From NCBI GenBank assembly GCA_022791975.1, contig JAAWAC010000031.1, forward strand, positions 1-64,000: 64,000 nt of DNA, in the 5' to 3' direction. A model generated the notes under the pieces. That model did no database searches. It was given only the letters and a program-made list of their open reading frames with translations, and was not told the origin of the DNA. Position numbers and translations under genes: made by a program. The DNA is from Lachnospiraceae bacterium (GTDB lineage: Bacteria; Bacillota; Clostridia; Lachnospirales; Lachnospiraceae). Positions 43,755 to 53,399 of this stretch are shown piece by piece; positions within the stretch are counted from its first letter, which is position 1, and each line of letters opens with the position of its first letter.

Positions 43755-44552
43755 ATGAGATTGTGCAGTATCGCAAGCGGTAGCAGCGGCAACTGTATTT
43801 ACATAGGCTCGGATAACAACAGTCTTTTGATTGACGCAGGTATCAGCGGCAAGAGAGTGGAGGCAGGCTTAAAGGAGCTGGATTTATGCGGAAGGGATGT
43901 GGATGGGGTCTTGATTACTCATGAGCATTCGGATCATATCAAGGGGCTTGGCGTGTTGGCCAGAAAGTTTGCGCTGCCAATCTATGGAACCCGGGGAACC
44001 TTAAAGGCCATAAAGAGAACGGCGAATCTGGGCCCGATACCGGAGGAGCTGTTTCGGGAGATAAAGCCGGATGTGGATTTTCAGGTGGGCGATTTGACGG
44101 TTTCTCCGTTTCGGGTCTCCCATGACGCAGCGGAACCGGTGGCATACCGGTTGACCTGCCAGGGAAAATCGGCGGCAGTAGCCACGGATCTGGGGGTCTA
44201 TACGGACTATACAGTGGAGAAGCTTCAGAGGCTGGATGTACTGCTTTTGGAGGCAAACCACGATATCCATATGCTGGAGGTAGGGGGGTATCCCTATTAT
44301 TTAAAGCAGCGGATTTTGGGGGAGAGAGGGCATTTATCCAATGAATCGGCGGGACAGCTTTTGTGTCGGGTGCTCCACGACAATCTGAAGCGGATCTTTC
44401 TGGGGCATCTGAGCAAGGAGAATAACTATGCGGAGCTTGCCTATGAGACGGTGCGCCTGGAAATGCTGTTGGAAGATACGCCTTATGGGCCTGATGATTT
44501 TCCTATTACCGTAGCCGGGCGGGAGTGCATGTCGGAGTGTGTGGCTGTGTGA
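43755..44552 (+). CDS. MBL-fold metallohydrolase, WalJ/YycJ-like
   Basis: A 265-residue metallo-beta-lactamase-fold protein. It starts MRLCSIASGSSGNCIYIGSD, the mark of the YycJ/WalJ group, and has the metal-binding motif THEHSDH (T55-H61), then FRVSHDAAEP and FLGHLSKENN. WalJ proteins act in cell-wall and DNA-replication linked control and are reported as exonucleases. Here the gene is not next to walRK. An AAGGAG precedes the start. Confidence 0.92.
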   Translation: MRLCSIASGSSGNCIYIGSDNNSLLIDAGISGKRVEAGLKELDLCGRDVDGVLITHEHSDHIKGLGVLARKFALPIYGTRGTLKAIKRTANLGPIPEELFREIKPDVDFQVGDLTVSPFRVSHDAAEPVAYRLTCQGKSAAVATDLGVYTDYTVEKLQRLDVLLLEANHDIHMLEVGGYPYYLKQRILGERGHLSNESAGQLLCRVLHDNLKRIFLGHLSKENNYAELAYETVRLEMLLEDTPYGPDDFPITVAGRECMSECVAV

Positions 44553-44606
44553 CACTGGTGGAAGCAAAAAGGATGGCGCAGCGAGGGCGTCAGGAAAGAG
44601 GAAGAT

Positions 44607-44876
44607 ATGAAAAAGACGATTATTACGGTGGTAGGCAAGGATACGGTGGGAATCATTGCCAGGGTGTGTACCTATCTGGCGGAGAACGGGGTGAACATTC
44701 TGGATATTTCCCAGACCATTGTTCAAGGGTATTTTAATATGATGATGATTGTGGATACAGGCTTGGTACAGTCCTTTGACAGGCTGGCCGAGGAGCTGGA
44801 GGAGCTGGGAAAAGAGATTGGCGTGGTGATTAAGTGCCAGCACGAGGAAATCTTTGAGTCCATGCACAGGATATAG
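44607..44876 (+). CDS. ACT domain protein
   Basis: An 89-residue single ACT domain, the small-ligand (often amino-acid) binding fold. It starts KKTIITVVGKDTVGIIARVC, with LAENGVNILDISQTIVQGYF following, like the GcvR/ACT regulators. It is encoded 15 bases ahead of a UPF0210 gene, and this pair is widely conserved, so the two probably act together. The ligand is unknown. Confidence 0.93.
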   Translation: MKKTIITVVGKDTVGIIARVCTYLAENGVNILDISQTIVQGYFNMMMIVDTGLVQSFDRLAEELEELGKEIGVVIKCQHEEIFESMHRI

Positions 44877-44891
44877 AGAAAGGAATCACAG

Positions 44892-46256
44892 ATGATCAAC
44901 AGATACGAAGTCAATGAAACCAATCAGATGATTGAACAGGATAATCTGGATGTGCGGACCATTACCCTGGGCATCAGCCTTATGGACTGCGTTGACGGGG
45001 ACCTGGAGAGGCTGAACCGGCAAATTTACCAGAAGATTACCACGGTAGCCAGGGATTTGGTTTCCACTGGCCGGGAAATCGAACGGGAGTATGGAATTCC
45101 CATTGTAAACAAGCGAATTTCGGTCACCCCCATTGCCATGGTTGGGGAGGCGGCCTGCAAAAAGCCGGAGGATTATGTGACCATTGCACGGACCCTGGAT
45201 AAGGCGGCGAAGGAGGTAGGTGTAAACTTTATCGGAGGTTATTCTGCCCTGGTGTCCAAAGGGATGACAAGAGGGGAGGAGTATCTTATCCGCTCCATTC
45301 CCGCGGCGCTCTCCCAGACTGAGCGGGTTTGCAGCTCCGTGAACGTGGGTTCTACCAAATGTGGCATCAATATGGATGCAGTGCGCCTGCTGGGAACCAT
45401 TGTAAAGGAGACGGCGGAGTATACCAGGGAGCAGGATTCTCTGGGCTGTGCCAAGCTGGTGGTGTTCTGCAATGCACCCGATGACAACCCCTTTATGGCC
45501 GGGGCCTTCCACGGAGTGACGGAGGCGGATGCCATTATCAATGTGGGGGTTAGCGGACCTGGGGTGGTCAAGCATGCGCTGTCCAAGGTTCGGGGAGAGA
45601 GCTTTGAGGTGCTCTGTGAAACCATTAAAAAAACGGCCTTTAAGGTGACACGGGTGGGCCAACTGGTAGCCCAGGAGGCCTCTAAGCGCCTGGGGATTCC
45701 CTTTGGGATCCTGGATCTGTCTCTGGCGCCGACCCCGGCTGTAGGGGACAGTGTGGCGGAGATTTTAGAAGAGATCGGTCTGGAGCGCACAGGTGCGCCG
45801 GGCACAACGGCGGCTTTGGCGTTGCTCAATGACCAGGTAAAAAAGGGTGGGGTTATGGCTTCCTCCTATGTGGGAGGATTAAGCGGGGCTTTTATTCCTG
45901 TCAGTGAGGACCAGGGCATGATCGATGCAGTGCAGGCCGGCGCTTTGAGTCTGGAGAAGCTGGAGGCCATGACTTGTGTATGCTCTGTGGGCCTGGATAT
46001 GATCGCTATCCCGGGGGATACAAAGCCCTCCACCATTTCCGGAATCATTGCCGATGAGATGGCGATTGGTATGGTAAACCAGAAGACCACGGCAGTTCGC
46101 ATTATTCCGGTGATTGGCAAGGGCGTGGGGGAGATGGTGGAGTTTGGCGGCCTTTTGGGCTATGCCCCTATTATGCCGGTCAATGCCTTTTCCTGCGATG
46201 CCTTTGTGAACCGGCGGGGACGGATTCCGGCGCCTATTCATTCCTTTAAAAATTGA
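44892..46256 (+). CDS. PFL family protein, UPF0210
   Basis: A 454-residue soluble protein of the UPF0210 family (DUF711), structurally related to pyruvate formate-lyase barrels but without the glycyl radical site. Typical stretches are [37 protein letters not shown] and [20 protein letters not shown]. The reaction is unknown. Pairing with the ACT gene suggests amino-acid control of its activity. A response-regulator gene follows 16 bases later but belongs to another functional set. Confidence 0.92.
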   Translation: MINRYEVNETNQMIEQDNLDVRTITLGISLMDCVDGDLERLNRQIYQKITTVARDLVSTGREIEREYGIPIVNKRISVTPIAMVGEAACKKPEDYVTIARTLDKAAKEVGVNFIGGYSALVSKGMTRGEEYLIRSIPAALSQTERVCSSVNVGSTKCGINMDAVRLLGTIVKETAEYTREQDSLGCAKLVVFCNAPDDNPFMAGAFHGVTEADAIINVGVSGPGVVKHALSKVRGESFEVLCETIKKTAFKVTRVGQLVAQEASKRLGIPFGILDLSLAPTPAVGDSVAEILEEIGLERTGAPGTTAALALLNDQVKKGGVMASSYVGGLSGAFIPVSEDQGMIDAVQAGALSLEKLEAMTCVCSVGLDMIAIPGDTKPSTISGIIADEMAIGMVNQKTTAVRIIPVIGKGVGEMVEFGGLLGYAPIMPVNAFSCDAFVNRRGRIPAPIHSFKN

Positions 46257-46272
46257 TGATGAGGGGCAAAGG

Positions 46273-46944
46273 ATGCTAAAGCTATTGCTTGTGGAGGATG
46301 ATGCCTCCATTGTGGAGAATTTAACAGCGGTGCTGAAGGGGGAGGGCTTTGTGATCCGCTCGGTGAGCGGGCAGCAGGCGGCTCTTCAGGCCGTGGAACA
46401 GGAGAGCTTTGATTTGCTTCTCCTGGATGTGTCCCTAAAGGATGGCAACGGTTTTGCCGTCTGCTCGGCGGTGAAGGCCCTGGTGGATGTGCCGGTGATC
46501 TTTCTTACTGCCTCCGGGGATGAGTTCAGTGTGGTAACGGGATTGGAGCTTGGGGCGGAGGACTATATCAGCAAGCCTTTTCGGCCCCGGGAGCTGGTTT
46601 CCCGGATTCGCAGCGTGCTGCGGCGATGCGGAAAGAGCCAGGCTGTCCTGGAGGTGGAGGATGTAAAAGTAGATACGGTACGAGCGGCGGTAACCCGACA
46701 GGGTAGGGATCTGGCGCTGTCGGCCCTGGAATACCGGATTCTTCTGTTTTTCCTGAATCACAAGGGGATGGTCTTGTCCCGCAGCCAGATCCTGGAGGAA
46801 ATCTGGGATGCGGCTGGGGAGTTTGTCAACGATAATACACTGACAGTTTATATTAAGCGTCTGCGGGAAAAAATCGAGAAGGACCCGCAAAATCCCAGGA
46901 TTATCCGGACAGTGCGGGGACTGGGATATAAGCTGGGGGAGTGA
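46273..46944 (+). CDS. OmpR/PhoB-family response regulator (module 2)
   Basis: A 223-residue regulator. The receiver domain has LLLVEDD, the phospho-acceptor D52 in LLLDVSLKDGNG and the lysine in SKPFRP. The DNA-binding winged helix holds LALSALEYRILLFFLNHKG and TLTVYIKRLREKIE. The stop overlaps the kinase gene, and an ABC transporter follows, so this is the second complete regulator-kinase-transporter set in the window. Confidence 0.92.
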   Translation: MLKLLLVEDDASIVENLTAVLKGEGFVIRSVSGQQAALQAVEQESFDLLLLDVSLKDGNGFAVCSAVKALVDVPVIFLTASGDEFSVVTGLELGAEDYISKPFRPRELVSRIRSVLRRCGKSQAVLEVEDVKVDTVRAAVTRQGRDLALSALEYRILLFFLNHKGMVLSRSQILEEIWDAAGEFVNDNTLTVYIKRLREKIEKDPQNPRIIRTVRGLGYKLGE

Positions 46945-46946
46945 CT

Positions 46947-47993
46947 ATGGATTTTTTGCGGAATAGGGAAATTCGCCGGCAGCTGGCCGGATCTTGTCTT
47001 CTGCTGGTTCTTACGGGAGCCGGCATTTTTTTTCTGCCTTCTCTTTTTGAGACAAAGGGAATCCAGGGGGCCTGGGGGCTGTTCTTGTTTTTTGAGGGGG
47101 CTATGACTGTGCTGGTTCTCTATTGGCTTGCGTTTACCCTTGGGCGTTACCGGAGACTACAGCGTCTTGCCACAGATACGGACCGGATTCTTCACGGAGA
47201 GCGGCAGATTCATCTGGAGCAGTATCAGGAGGGAGAGCTGTCCATACTGGCCAATGAGTTTCAGAAGATGCTGGCCCGGCTGGTAGAGCAATCGGACGTC
47301 CTACAGAGAGAAAAGGTCTATCTCAGTAATTCTATGGCGGATATTTCTCATCAGTTGAAAACTCCCCTCACAGCTCTGCATCTACTTTTTATGCGGTTGT
47401 CCGGGGAGCAGAGGGAGGAAGAGCGTACCAGGCTGGTCTATGAGGGGGTACAGCTTTTGGATCGGGTGGACTGGCTGGTGAACGGACTGCTGAAAATTGC
47501 CAAGATTGACGCGGGAACGGCGGTTTTTGCTCACGAGAAGGTGGATGTGAGAGCGCTTTTGGAGCTGGCCCTTCATCCCTTAAGGATTCCCCTGGAGCTG
47601 CGAAAGCAGACGGTGACGATTTCATCAGGGGAGGAGGGAGAGCGCCCCTGCTTTGAGGGGGACCTGGCCTGGAGTGGGGAGGCCCTGGGAAATATTCTGA
47701 AAAATTGTATGGAGCATACGCCAAAGGGGGGGAATATTTGGATTTTTGTCCGGGAGAACCGGCTTTATACGGAGATTCTGGTGGAGGATGACGGAAGTGG
47801 AGTTGATCCAGAGGATCTGCCCCATCTATTTGAACGGTTTTATAAGGGGAAGGATGCAGCTGACACCAGTGTGGGCATTGGGCTGGCCCTGTCCCGGATG
47901 ATTATCAAGGAGCAGAATGGAACCTTAAAGGCGGAGAACCGCAGGGAGGGAGGGGCCCGCTTTATTATCCGGTTCTATCAGGGCGTTATCTGA
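46947..47993 (+). CDS. Sensor histidine kinase (module 2)
   Basis: A 348-residue kinase with two membrane helices (about 14-32 and 43-65) and a very short external loop, then a HAMP-like linker. The H box is ADISHQLKTPLTAL (H135), N box ILKNCMEHTPKGG, G1 VEDDGSGVDPED and G2 SVGIGLALSR. GGGGGAG (46935-46941) sits five bases ahead of ATG 46947, which I prefer to an in-frame GTG at 46941. Short loops of this kind suggest sensing within the membrane or through the partner transporter. Confidence 0.9.
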   Translation: MDFLRNREIRRQLAGSCLLLVLTGAGIFFLPSLFETKGIQGAWGLFLFFEGAMTVLVLYWLAFTLGRYRRLQRLATDTDRILHGERQIHLEQYQEGELSILANEFQKMLARLVEQSDVLQREKVYLSNSMADISHQLKTPLTALHLLFMRLSGEQREEERTRLVYEGVQLLDRVDWLVNGLLKIAKIDAGTAVFAHEKVDVRALLELALHPLRIPLELRKQTVTISSGEEGERPCFEGDLAWSGEALGNILKNCMEHTPKGGNIWIFVRENRLYTEILVEDDGSGVDPEDLPHLFERFYKGKDAADTSVGIGLALSRMIIKEQNGTLKAENRREGGARFIIRFYQGVI

Positions 47994-48007
47994 AAAATTT
48001 TGTATTA

Positions 48008-48060
48008 TGACAATTTTGTTATTTTACAGTCACCGGCCTGTCATAAAGGGATCGTATACT
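48008..48060 (+). promoter_or_regulatory. Candidate regulated promoter of the second ABC transporter
   Basis: TGACA-ATTT-TGTTA (48008-48021) has the same TnACA-N4-TGTnA form as the site at 7659-7672. A TGTCA half-site follows at 48039-48043. TATACT (48055-48060) is a -10 without a recognisable -35, consistent with activation by the module 2 regulator. The spacing to the -10 differs from the first site, so shared recognition is only an inference. Confidence 0.4.
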
Positions 48061-48123
48061 AAAGAAAAGGTTGCCAGAGGAAACAGCAGACACAGAGAGG
48101 ATAGGCAGCCGGAGAGGAGTCAT

Positions 48124-48807
48124 ATGGAATTATTAAAGGTAGAGCATCTTTCAAAGGTATACGGCAAGGGTGAAAATCAGGTGAAGGCCCTGGACGACGT
48201 GTCTTTTTTGATTCAGCCTGGGGAATTTGTGGCTATTATCGGGCCTTCGGGCTCGGGCAAATCCACCCTGCTGCATATTTTAGGCGGCGTGGATCGGCCA
48301 TCCTCCGGCCATGTGTATCTGGACGGAACGGATATTTACAGTCAAAATGAGGAGCAGCTGGCCATTTTCCGCCGCAGGGAGGTGGGATTGATTTATCAGT
48401 TTTACAACCTGATTCCCGTGTTGGATGTGGAGGAAAATATTACCCTCCCCGTGTTGATGGATAAGCGGGAGGTGAATCAGAAGCGGCTGGAGGAGTTGCT
48501 TCATGTGCTGGGGCTCTCTAAGCGCAGGAGACATCTGCCAAACCAGCTTTCCGGGGGACAGCAGCAGCGGGTTTCCATTGGGCGGGCGCTGATGAATGCT
48601 CCAGCCCTGGTACTGGCGGATGAGCCCACGGGAAATCTGGATTCCCAAAACAGCCAGGAGATTATGGAGCTTTTGAAGATGTCCAATGAGAAGTATGGAC
48701 AGACCCTGGTTGTAATTACCCACGATGAGAACATTGCTCTCCAGGCGGACCGTATCCTTGCCATTGAGGATGGACGAATTGCCAGAGATGAGGTGATCCG
48801 CCGATGA
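48124..48807 (+). CDS. ABC transporter ATP-binding protein (module 2)
   Basis: A 227-residue MacB/LolD-type ATPase with Walker A GPSGSGKSTLLHIL, Q loop LIYQFYNLIPVL, signature LSGGQQQRVS, Walker B LVLADEPTGNLD and VVITHDENIA. The start ATG 48124 follows GGAGAGGAG. Its stop shares ATGA with the permease gene. It powers the large FtsX-type permease next to it. Confidence 0.92.
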   Translation: MELLKVEHLSKVYGKGENQVKALDDVSFLIQPGEFVAIIGPSGSGKSTLLHILGGVDRPSSGHVYLDGTDIYSQNEEQLAIFRRREVGLIYQFYNLIPVLDVEENITLPVLMDKREVNQKRLEELLHVLGLSKRRRHLPNQLSGGQQQRVSIGRALMNAPALVLADEPTGNLDSQNSQEIMELLKMSNEKYGQTLVVITHDENIALQADRILAIEDGRIARDEVIRR

Positions 48808-51461
48808 ATGTATTTACCCGCGTGACAGTGCAAAGCTTAAAGAAGAATAAAACTCGGACCGTTGTGACCATTGTGGGCATTCTTTTGGCTACGGCCATGC
48901 TCACAGCTGTGACCACCTTTGTCTCCAGCCTACAACACTTTATGATCCGGGCGGTGGTGGCGGAGAGCGGCCGCTGGCATGGAGTGATTTACGGCGTTTC
49001 TCAGGAAGAAATTGGGGAAATTTACCAGTCTGAGCAGGTGAAAACTGCCGCATCCTACCAGGAGGTGGGCTATGCCCTGCTTCCGAAGGCTGTCCGGCCA
49101 GATAGACCCTATATCTTTGTGGCTGGAATGGAGAAGGAGCTCTATGATCTTTTGCCGGTAAATCTGGTGGAAGGAAGGCTTCCCCAAAACAGCAAAGAGA
49201 TTGCCATTCCCAGGATGCTGGTTGGACAGAGGCATCTGTCTGTGAAGGTGGGGGATACTCTGACCCTTAATCTGGGAAAACGGTATTTTGAAGGAATGGA
49301 AAGGCGGATGCCGGACAGTGCAGTTCTTAAGGAGGACGAGACGACTCTGGCGGAGGAGCTGGTCCCTAAGGGGGAGCGTACCTATACGGTGGTGGGAATC
49401 ATTGAGCAGGTAGGGTTTGAGGGATATCACAGTGCGGGCTATACTGCCCTTACGGCTATAGAGGAGGCTTCCGGGGCGGACAGTAGCTTTACCTGCTATT
49501 TTGAGATGAAGAAGGCCTCTGAGATTTATGGGTTTATAAGCGAGGTCCAGGGAAGCCACGTGGGAGATACCCATTCCACCCTGCTTCGCTATCTGGGAGT
49601 TTCCGGGAATCGCCCCTTTATGGAGATGCTCTATGGACTGGCCATTATCTTGATATTATTGATTATGACAGGGGGAATCTCCCTGGTGTACAATTCCTTT
49701 GCCATTTCCGTAAGTGACAGAACCAGGCAGTTTGGACTTCTCTCCTCTGTGGGAGCTACCCCCCGACAGATGCGGGGCATGGTGCTTAAGGAGGCAGGCC
49801 TGGTGAGTCTTTTTGGAATTCCTCTGGGAGTTTTAAGTGGAATCGTAGGAATCGGCGTTACTTTAAAGCTTATCGGTAGATCCTTTGGGTATTTGTATTA
49901 TTCGGAGAGCGCTAACAGCTTGGAGCTGCATGTATCCATTCTCGCTGTGGTTGTGGCGGCTTTTACAGCTGGGCTTACAGTGTTGATCTCTGCCTGGATC
50001 CCTGCCAAGAGAGCCAGCCGTATGGCGCCTATGGATGCGATTCGCCAGGCAAAGGATATCCGGGTGCCAAAGAAGGTGAGAAGGAGCGGCAAATATGCCT
50101 ACCGTCTGCTGGGACTGCCAGGAATGATTGCCCAGAAGCATTTTACCCGGAGCAAGCGCCAGTATCGGGCCACCATTTTTTCTCTGTTTATCAGCATTGT
50201 GCTCTTTATTTCCGCCAGCTCCTTTTCCGCTTATGTGCGCAAAAGCGTATGGGACGTGGATGAGTTGCCGGATTACGACGTGGTGGTGTATATGGGGAGT
50301 GAGAGGGAGACGGAATTGATGTCCTGGTTGCCGGAACGGGTTTCTCAGATGGGTAATGTGGAAGAGAAGCTGGAAACCATGGAGTTCTACGTTCCTATTC
50401 GTGTGGATGCGGATCAGATAAATGAAGAGTACAGAGAACTGATGTTCGAAGAAGCAGTGGAAACAGACACCCTGGAAGGGGAGGGCTATACAGAGCTTCA
50501 GGGGATTCTGGTGGTTCTTCGGGATCAGGATTATGAGGCGTATCTTGCGGAGCTGGGGCTTTCGGGAATTGTGGATGCCCGGAAACAGGCGGTAGTGCTG
50601 AATCAAACCAGGGCTTTTATCACAAAGGAACAGCGCTATCGGATTTATGACATTCTCAAGGAGGCAAAAGGAACAGCCCAAGCGGTCTTTGAGGATTACG
50701 TGGGATTTGCGGAATCGGGTCTTGACAAACTGGAGGGAGAAGCTTATGAGGAGGCCTACAGAAGCTTTCAAAAGCCGGTGGAGGTATCCTTGGGAGCTCT
50801 GGTAACCAAGGCGCCCATGGGGCTCTTCACCAATTACGGGGGCCGGTTTGGGCTGGTGGCGCCGGAGAGTTTGGTTTTGGATCTCATGGGAAACCCGGAA
50901 AATTATGGGGGAAGATGGCAGATGTATCTTAAGAGCCAGGAGCACCAGGCTGTGGCCCAGGAGATTGAGAACCTGGTTCTGATGGAGGGAATAGAGAATG
51001 GGTTCTTTGTCATGGATGCCACGGAGGGCGTACAGGCCCAGAGGAGCATGCTGTTTACAGTGGATGTGTTTACCTACGGGTTTATTGCGCTTATCTCCCT
51101 GATTGCAGCGGCCAATGTGTTTAATTCCATTTCCACAGGATTTTTGCTCCGCCGCCGGGAGTTTGCGGTTTTAAGCTCCGTGGGAATGGATGCCAGGGGA
51201 ATGGGACAGATGCTGCGGTTTGAATGCGTGCTGTACGGATGCAAGTCTTTGTTGTATGGGATTCCCGTGTCCATATTGGTGACCTACGGTATTTACCGGG
51301 TGGTGGTGAGCAGCATGGATACCCGTTTCTTTATCCCGGTGACCAGTATTCTCATAGCTATCTGCAGTGTGTTTGCGGTGGTGTTTGCCACCATGCTGTA
51401 TGCCAAAGGGAAGCTGCAAAAGGAGAACCTTATAGACAGCATCCGCCGGGAGAGTGTCTGA
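48804..51461 (+). CDS. Large FtsX-family ABC permease (module 2)
   Basis: An 885-residue permease. An N-terminal helix (about 18-40, TVVTIVGILLATAMLTAVT) is followed by a large external domain, an FtsX core around 275-400 (ILILLIMTGGISLVYNSFAI, PRQMRGMVLKEAGLVSLFG), a second N-terminal-like helix near 450 (FSLFISIVLFISASSFSAY), another external domain and a second FtsX core at 750-875. This two-core layout is typical of permeases that partner short-loop kinases in Firmicutes and resist peptides or handle lipoproteins. The substrate is unknown. Confidence 0.88.
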   Translation: MNVFTRVTVQSLKKNKTRTVVTIVGILLATAMLTAVTTFVSSLQHFMIRAVVAESGRWHGVIYGVSQEEIGEIYQSEQVKTAASYQEVGYALLPKAVRPDRPYIFVAGMEKELYDLLPVNLVEGRLPQNSKEIAIPRMLVGQRHLSVKVGDTLTLNLGKRYFEGMERRMPDSAVLKEDETTLAEELVPKGERTYTVVGIIEQVGFEGYHSAGYTALTAIEEASGADSSFTCYFEMKKASEIYGFISEVQGSHVGDTHSTLLRYLGVSGNRPFMEMLYGLAIILILLIMTGGISLVYNSFAISVSDRTRQFGLLSSVGATPRQMRGMVLKEAGLVSLFGIPLGVLSGIVGIGVTLKLIGRSFGYLYYSESANSLELHVSILAVVVAAFTAGLTVLISAWIPAKRASRMAPMDAIRQAKDIRVPKKVRRSGKYAYRLLGLPGMIAQKHFTRSKRQYRATIFSLFISIVLFISASSFSAYVRKSVWDVDELPDYDVVVYMGSERETELMSWLPERVSQMGNVEEKLETMEFYVPIRVDADQINEEYRELMFEEAVETDTLEGEGYTELQGILVVLRDQDYEAYLAELGLSGIVDARKQAVVLNQTRAFITKEQRYRIYDILKEAKGTAQAVFEDYVGFAESGLDKLEGEAYEEAYRSFQKPVEVSLGALVTKAPMGLFTNYGGRFGLVAPESLVLDLMGNPENYGGRWQMYLKSQEHQAVAQEIENLVLMEGIENGFFVMDATEGVQAQRSMLFTVDVFTYGFIALISLIAAANVFNSISTGFLLRRREFAVLSSVGMDARGMGQMLRFECVLYGCKSLLYGIPVSILVTYGIYRVVVSSMDTRFFIPVTSILIAICSVFAVVFATMLYAKGKLQKENLIDSIRRESV

Positions 51462-51510
51462 CAGGCGCATTTTGTCCTATCCCAACCAAGTATCAGTTAT
51501 GGTGTGAAAA

Positions 51511-51536
51511 GTAAGCTTGCAGGCATGCAAGCTTAC
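51511..51536. repeat. 26-base near-perfect palindrome ahead of module 3
   Basis: GTAAGCTTGCA (51511-51521) and TGCAAGCTTAC (51526-51536) are perfectly complementary around GGCA. It lies 50 bases after the module 2 permease and 90 before the module 3 regulator. No T tract follows. It could be an operator for the next regulator or a processing hairpin. Confidence 0.55.
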
Positions 51537-51626
51537 AACGCTATCTGGCATAAAGATTGTGTGTGCGGATGAGGTGTGCTACAATGTCCAAAGAATCAAG
51601 GAGTGGCGCAGAAGGGAGGAGAATCC

Positions 51627-52334
51627 ATGCAATATAGAATCTTAGTGGCAGAGGATGACAGAGGGTTGAACCAGGGAATCCGCCTGGCTTTGCAAAAGGA
51701 AGAACTGGTGTTTGATTCTGCCTATACCCTGGAGGAGGCCTGGGAGCTCTGGCAGGAGAAGAAGCCGGACATGGTACTTTTGGACGTGAATTTTCCCGAT
51801 GGAAATGGGTTTGATTTTCTTCGCACCCTGCGCCGTGCTTCCGATATTCCAGTGCTGGTGATCACAGCCAATGATATGGAGAGCGATGAGGTAACCGGGC
51901 TGACCCTGGGGGCGGATGATTACATTACAAAGCCTTTTAGCCTGATGGCTCTGCGGGCCCGGGTGGAAAACATCCGAAGGAGGGCGACAAAATCCCAGCG
52001 GCAGCTCTATGAGGCGGAAGGCTACCGGTTTGATTTTGACAAGCTGGAATTCCAGGTGGAAGGCCAGGAGATCCCTTTAAGCGCACCAGAGCAGAAGCTT
52101 TTGCGGCTGTTTCTCTCCCATCCTGGGCAGACGCTGCCCAGGGAGGTTCTGGTGGAAAAGATTTGGGTGGATGGTGTGGAGTATGTGGATGAAAATGCAC
52201 TGTCTGTGGCTGTCAGCCGGTTAAGGAAAAAGCTGGAGATTCGGGGGAAAAACAGTCCCATCGCCACTGTTTACGGAGTAGGCTATGTCTGGAGATGGGC
52301 GAAGGAGGAGATATGGGAAGAACCGACAAAATAA
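51627..52334 (+). CDS. OmpR/PhoB-family response regulator (module 3)
   Basis: A 235-residue regulator with receiver motifs LVAEDD, phospho-acceptor D53 in LLDVNFPDGNGF and TKPFSL, and a winged helix with IPLSAPEQKLLRLFLSHPG and ALSVAVSRLRKKLE. GGGAGGA lies 7 bases ahead of ATG 51627. Its last 22 bases overlap the kinase gene. A large palindrome sits upstream. Confidence 0.92.
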   Translation: MQYRILVAEDDRGLNQGIRLALQKEELVFDSAYTLEEAWELWQEKKPDMVLLDVNFPDGNGFDFLRTLRRASDIPVLVITANDMESDEVTGLTLGADDYITKPFSLMALRARVENIRRRATKSQRQLYEAEGYRFDFDKLEFQVEGQEIPLSAPEQKLLRLFLSHPGQTLPREVLVEKIWVDGVEYVDENALSVAVSRLRKKLEIRGKNSPIATVYGVGYVWRWAKEEIWEEPTK

Positions 52335-53344
52335 TTTCCAGGCTGGATGAAATGCTGACGGATGCCATCAATGGCTCCTTCGTAGAGGCAAGCTATGATG
52401 AGACCCAGCTTTCCAGGCTGGAGAGCAAGTTTCGCCAGTATTTGACAGGAAAGGAAACGGCCACGGAGAGGGTGGAGAGGGAGCGGGCAGCTATCAAAGA
52501 TCTGGTGACCAATATCTCTCATCAGACAAAAACTCCCATCGCCAATATCTGTCTCTATTCTCAGCTCCTGGAGGAGATCAGCACGCCGGAAATGCTTCCC
52601 CTGGTGGAGCAGGTCCGCCTTCAGGCGAAAAAGCTGGACTTTTTAATCCAGATGTTGACAAAAGTTTCCAGATTGGAAAGCGATATGATAAAGCTAAAGC
52701 CCCAGGTACAGCCGGTGGTCCCGCTGGTTGTAGCAGCTATCCGGGGAGTCCAAGGACAAGGGGATGCCAAGGGAATTGCCATCCGTATAGAGGGGCAAGA
52801 GGCAGAGAAGGTGACAAGGCTTCTAAAGATGTGGGAATCAACCGCTGGTTCGGCGGAGGGACAAGAGTTCATGGAGCTGGAGGAAAAGGCCGAAGAGCTG
52901 GAAGAGAGAACAGAGGAAAAGGAAAGAAAGGCCCCAGGGCGAAATGAGAGGCCACAGGAAGAGGCTGGAGAAGAAAAAAGAGCATCCTATAGCGAAATTT
53001 GCGCCTGCTACGATGCACGCTGGACCGGGGAGGCCCTGGGAAATGTGCTGGACAATGCAGTCAAGTATTCGCCGGAAGGGAGCACGGTGACGGTTTCCCT
53101 GGGAGCCCAGGAAATGTTTGTCTGTATCAGCGTGGAGGATGAGGGCATGGGGATCTCAGAGGAGGAGCAGGCCCAGATTTTTGAGCGCTTCTATCGGGGG
53201 AAGCATACAGGGAGGCAGGAGGGAAACGGAGTGGGGTTGTATCTCACCCGCATGATTCTCCAGAGGGAGCGGGGCTATATCAAGGTGTCCCCGGGAAAAG
53301 AGGGTGGGAGCTGTTTTCGCATCTACCTTTCAAAATCGGGATGA
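52313..53344 (+). CDS. Soluble histidine kinase with charged insert (module 3)
   Basis: A 343-residue kinase with no membrane helix or signal peptide. A short N-terminal helical segment leads to the H box TNISHQTKTPIANI (H70). The ATPase domain has N box VLDNAVKYSPEG, G1 VEDEGMGISEEE and G2 GNGVGLYLTRM. Between the two, residues about 162-226 form an extra segment very rich in Glu, Lys and Arg that splits the early strands of the ATPase domain. AAGGAGG is close ahead of ATG 52313. Being cytoplasmic, it probably senses through a protein partner, perhaps the adjacent ABC permease. Confidence 0.88.
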   Translation: MGRTDKIISRLDEMLTDAINGSFVEASYDETQLSRLESKFRQYLTGKETATERVERERAAIKDLVTNISHQTKTPIANICLYSQLLEEISTPEMLPLVEQVRLQAKKLDFLIQMLTKVSRLESDMIKLKPQVQPVVPLVVAAIRGVQGQGDAKGIAIRIEGQEAEKVTRLLKMWESTAGSAEGQEFMELEEKAEELEERTEEKERKAPGRNERPQEEAGEEKRASYSEICACYDARWTGEALGNVLDNAVKYSPEGSTVTVSLGAQEMFVCISVEDEGMGISEEEQAQIFERFYRGKHTGRQEGNGVGLYLTRMILQRERGYIKVSPGKEGGSCFRIYLSKSG

Positions 53345-53399
53345 GAATGTAAAAATTTGGAAATTCTATAAGAGAAGTCTTTGACCTGGAATTCTTGCA

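Noticed and set aside
49863..50945. A 360-codon open frame on the - strand opposite the module 2 permease.
   Set aside because: It is fully inside a well-supported gene, has a low-complexity His/Pro/Arg-rich translation typical of antisense frames and no ribosome site.
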